A stretch of 64,000 nt of DNA from an uncultured Pseudomonadota bacterium (GTDB lineage Bacteria > Pseudomonadota > Gammaproteobacteria > Steroidobacterales > Steroidobacteraceae), in assembly GCA_903858165.1 (NCBI GenBank), contig CAIOHZ010000234.1:1-64000 (forward strand). Reading direction: 5' to 3'. The notes under the pieces were generated by a model. That model was not told the origin of the DNA and did no database searches. It saw nothing but the letters and a program-made list of their open reading frames with translations. Each line of letters starts with the position of its first letter. Within the stretch, counting starts at the first letter, position 1. Position numbers and translations under genes: made by a program. Below are positions 60,808 through 64,000 of the stretch, piece by piece.

Positions 60808-60870
60808 GGTCGTTCTCCTGCTGCAGCGCCGGGCTTCCGGGCGCCGGGCCATAGGTTGTTCCGGTCCGCG

Positions 60871-62124
60871 CTACTCCGCCATAAAAATGGTGGCGGGCTG
60901 CTCGAGCCTTTCCTTTAGCGCCTGGACCATCGCGGCGGCATCAAAGCCATCCACGAAACGGTGATCGAACGATGAAGACAAGTTCATCATCCGGCGCACC
61001 ACCACGGCACCTCCCACCACGACAGGACGCTCCACCGCCTTGTTCAGGCCGATGATGGCGACTTCGGGCAGATTGAGCACCGGGGTGCTGACAATGCCGC
61101 CCAGCTTGCCGAGGCTGGTCACCGTGATTGTACTGCCGCCGAGCTCCTCGCGGCGGGCGGTATTGTTGCGGGCCGCGGCAGACACCCGCCGCACCTCTGT
61201 CGCCACCTGCCCCAGGGTGAGTGCCTCGACATGGCGAACCACGGGGACCTTCAGACCGTCCGGCGTTTGGGTGGCCACGCCGATATGCACCGCGGCATGG
61301 CGCAGGATGACGTTGCGCGCGGTGTCGTAGTGCGCGTTGCACTGGGGAAAATCGCGCAGCACGCGGGCTAAAGCGACCATGACAAACGGCAGGTAGCTGT
61401 AGGCTTCCTCGCGGGATCGACGGGCATTGAGATGTAGGCGCAAGGCTTCCAAGGCCGTGACATCCACTTCTTCTACGTAGGAAAAATGCGGCGCCGTGCG
61501 CTTGGCCTGCTCCATGCGCTGCGCAATAACCCGACGTACGCCGATGACCGGAATCTCGGTCACGCCGCTTGCAGGAGCGAGCTTGCTCGCGACTTCCGCT
61601 GTAGGAGGGCGCTGGCTCGCGACAGCCCGGTCTAGGTCCGTGCGCAGCACGCGCCCACCCGTCCCGGTCCCGGGGAGCGTGGCGAGATTCACTCCCGCCT
61701 CCCGGGCCCGCCGCCGCGTCGCGGGCGAAGCCATGACACGGGCCGTGCCGGTTTCTGCGTGGGACGATGCGCTGCCAACAATTGCTAGCGAACTCACGAC
61801 TTCCGGCGATGAGGGCGCGAGCCAGCTCGCACTTGCCTCAGCCGTGGCGTCACGCTCTTCAAGTGCAAACACCGCCAGCACGGAGCCCACAGCCACCGCA
61901 TCGCCCGGGACACCGGCCAAGCTCACCACCCTGCCACTCACCGGCGATGACACCTCCACCACGGCCTTGTCGGTGGACAGCTCCACCAGTGGCGCATCTT
62001 CCGGAACCCAGTCGCCGACGGCTACCTTCCATGCCACGATCTCCGAACTGACCGTGCCTTCGCCGAGGTCCGGTACCTTGAACTCGAAGCGACGCGGTAC
62101 TGCGCTTACCACTACGCCGTTCAT
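60871..62124 (-). CDS. bkdB: Dihydrolipoamide acyltransferase (E2) of branched-chain 2-oxoacid dehydrogenase
   Basis: 417 residues from the ATG at 62124, overlapping the E1beta stop. A single lipoyl domain carries the lipoylated Lys53 (ELSTDKAVVEV), then a linker, the peripheral subunit-binding domain (about 130-165; PATRRRAREAGVNLATLPGT), a second linker, and the catalytic domain with VRRVIAQRMEQAKRTAPHFS and the active-site SFDHRFVDGFDA. Both linkers contain REP-like DNA: residues 97-104 (ASASWLAP) and 168-185 (VASQRPPTAEVASKLAPA). The protein transfers branched acyl groups to CoA. The E3 gene is not in the window. Confidence 0.93.
   Translation of the reverse strand: MNGVVVSAVPRRFEFKVPDLGEGTVSSEIVAWKVAVGDWVPEDAPLVELSTDKAVVEVSSPVSGRVVSLAGVPGDAVAVGSVLAVFALEERDATAEASASWLAPSSPEVVSSLAIVGSASSHAETGTARVMASPATRRRAREAGVNLATLPGTGTGGRVLRTDLDRAVASQRPPTAEVASKLAPASGVTEIPVIGVRRVIAQRMEQAKRTAPHFSYVEEVDVTALEALRLHLNARRSREEAYSYLPFVMVALARVLRDFPQCNAHYDTARNVILRHAAVHIGVATQTPDGLKVPVVRHVEALTLGQVATEVRRVSAAARNNTARREELGGSTITVTSLGKLGGIVSTPVLNLPEVAIIGLNKAVERPVVVGGAVVVRRMMNLSSSFDHRFVDGFDAAAMVQALKERLEQPATIFMAE
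61571..61622. repeat. Two tandem REP-like elements inside the E2 coding sequence
   Basis: GCAGGAGCGAGCTTGCTCGC(GA) at 61571-61592 and GTAGGAGGGCGCTGGCTCGC(GA) at 61601-61622 are 22-base imperfect palindromes of the REP type known from pseudomonads and xanthomonads. Both are read through in the E2 frame as linker. Confidence 0.75.
61815..61836. repeat. REP-like element in inverse orientation inside E2
   Basis: GCGCGAGCCAGCTCGCACTT(GC) matches the reverse complement of the copy at 61571-61592 with four differences. It encodes the first linker of E2 (ASASWLAP). Confidence 0.6.
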
Positions 62125-63140
62125 GCCGCCTCTCCCATCACGCGTTTCAGAGCATTCGCTACACGGGTCTGGCCGGGGAAATACTCCCACTCGAAAGCAT
62201 GCGGGTAAGGCGTGTCCCAGCCACCGACACGCACGATGGGTGCTTCCAGATGCCAGAAGCATTCTTCCTGAATGGTGGCGGCAATCTCGCCCCCGAAGCC
62301 GCCGAAGCGCGTCGCTTCATGCACCACCACACAGCGTCCGGTCTTCTTCACCGAAGCAATGATGGTGGCGGTATCAAGCGGCGAGATGGTGCGCACGTCG
62401 ATAATCTCGGCATCAATGCCGACGGCTTGTGCGGCGCCTGCGGCGACATGCACCATCGTGCCGTAAGTGACGATAGTCAGTTCGCTACCAGCACGGGCAA
62501 TGGCGCATTCGCCTATCGGCAAGCGGTAATAGCCTTCTGGCACCTCGCCCTTGGCGTGTGCGGTCCACGGCACAGCCGGCTGGTCGGGTTGTCCGTCGAA
62601 GGGCCCGTTGTAGAGCCGCTTCGGCTCCAGAAAAATCACCGGGTCGTTATCTTCGATGGCGGCGATGAGCAAGCCTTTGGCGTCGTAAGGGTTGGAGGGC
62701 ATCACCACCTTCAAACCACACACATGCGCGAAGATAGCTTCCGGGCTCTGCGAATGCGTCTGCCCACCGCGAATACCGCCCCCACAAGGCGTGCGAATGG
62801 TGACAGGAGCGGTGAAGTCGCCGGCGCTGCGGTAACGCAGGCGGGCCAGTTCGCTCACAATCTGATCGTAAGCCGGGTAGATGTAGTCGACGAATTGAAT
62901 CTCCGTCACCGGCCGTAGCCCATTCACTGCCATACCGATGGCCGCGGCAATGATGCCACCCTCGGCGATGGGCGTATCCAGCACGCGGTGCTCACCGTAT
63001 TTGCGTTGCAAGCCTTCAGTGGCGCGGAACACACCACCGAAATAGCCGACGTCTTCGCCCAGTACCACCACGCTGCGGTCGCGCTCCAGCATCACGTCCA
63101 TAGCGGAGTGGATGGCCTGCACCATGTTCATTTGTGGCAT
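62121..63140 (-). CDS. bkdA2: Branched-chain 2-oxoacid dehydrogenase E1 beta subunit
   Basis: 339 residues from the ATG at 63140. Marks: NMVQAIHSAMDVMLERDRSV, LGEDVGYFGGVFRATEGLQR, FDTPIAE-like VLDTPIAEGGIIAAAIGMAV, EIQFVDYIYPAYDQI, TPCGGGIRGGQTHSQSPEAI, and the C-terminal EATRFGGFGGEIAATIQEEC. With E1alpha it decarboxylates branched 2-oxoacids using thiamine diphosphate and acylates E2. It starts four bases after E1alpha and overlaps E2. Confidence 0.94.
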   Translation of the reverse strand: MPQMNMVQAIHSAMDVMLERDRSVVVLGEDVGYFGGVFRATEGLQRKYGEHRVLDTPIAEGGIIAAAIGMAVNGLRPVTEIQFVDYIYPAYDQIVSELARLRYRSAGDFTAPVTIRTPCGGGIRGGQTHSQSPEAIFAHVCGLKVVMPSNPYDAKGLLIAAIEDNDPVIFLEPKRLYNGPFDGQPDQPAVPWTAHAKGEVPEGYYRLPIGECAIARAGSELTIVTYGTMVHVAAGAAQAVGIDAEIIDVRTISPLDTATIIASVKKTGRCVVVHEATRFGGFGGEIAATIQEECFWHLEAPIVRVGGWDTPYPHAFEWEYFPGQTRVANALKRVMGEAA

Positions 63141-63144
63141 GGCT

Positions 63145-64000
<856 letters not shown>

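Overview
The window reads as chromosomal DNA of a GC-rich gammaproteobacterium. Pointers are the dapF-DUF484-xerC run, a split three-gene pntAA-pntAB-pntB transhydrogenase, YheU, chorismate lyase, RimO, OxyR with its two redox cysteines, many TonB-dependent receptors, and REP-like palindromes of the pseudomonad/xanthomonad type. A branched-chain 2-oxoacid dehydrogenase next to a branched-chain aminotransferase, and a ferredoxin-type 2-oxoacid oxidoreductase, suit the Xanthomonadales/Nevskiales/Steroidobacterales area. No rRNA, tRNA, IS element, prophage or CRISPR array was recognised.

Layout. 1-2.9 kb is a mosaic: a 5'-truncated DUF6641 gene, a lipoprotein, a DUF924 protein and ubiC, with two more DUF6641 fragments in which the DUF924 and ubiC genes end. 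2.9-5.5 kb is a large TonB-dependent receptor. 5.5-8.9 kb (minus) is an operon of an APC permease with several small membrane proteins of unknown role. 9-16 kb holds a membrane-anchored serine hydrolase, NhaA and several envelope or lipoproteins. 16-19.5 kb (minus) is an SPFH / membrane protein / zinc-ribbon triad resembling Bacillus YdjI-YdjH-YdjG. 19.7-22 kb has a methyltransferase, an AbrB-Doc toxin-antitoxin pair and a coupled CDF transporter.

22-26.8 kb (minus) encodes a 2-oxoacid:ferredoxin oxidoreductase with a GltD-like iron-sulfur flavoprotein. 27-32.4 kb has CcdAB and a TonB receptor paired with a TPR-sulfotransferase. 32.4-44 kb (plus) has a receptor behind tandem Fur-like boxes, glpK, a hydroxyacid dehydrogenase and a tripartite RND pump with a YceI-like protein. 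44-45.3 kb has YheU and OxyR; divergent from oxyR is a gene-free stretch with dyads, a hairpin with a C-rich loop and an intrinsic terminator, the layout of OxyR/OxyS. 45.3-55.5 kb is housekeeping: rimO, dapF, DUF484, xerC, an acyl-CoA ligase, a flap-type exonuclease, an HNH endonuclease and pntAAB. 55.6-64 kb has an in-frame fusion of a HicA-like and an HTH protein, a 3beta-HSD-like / steroid-reductase-like / D-aminoacylase operon, and BCKDH E1alpha-E1beta-E2 followed by aminotransferase. REP palindromes lie inside the E2 reading frame.

The least explained items are the putative OxyS-like RNA, the permease operon, the REP-derived E2 linkers, the SPFH triad and the DUF6641 mosaic.
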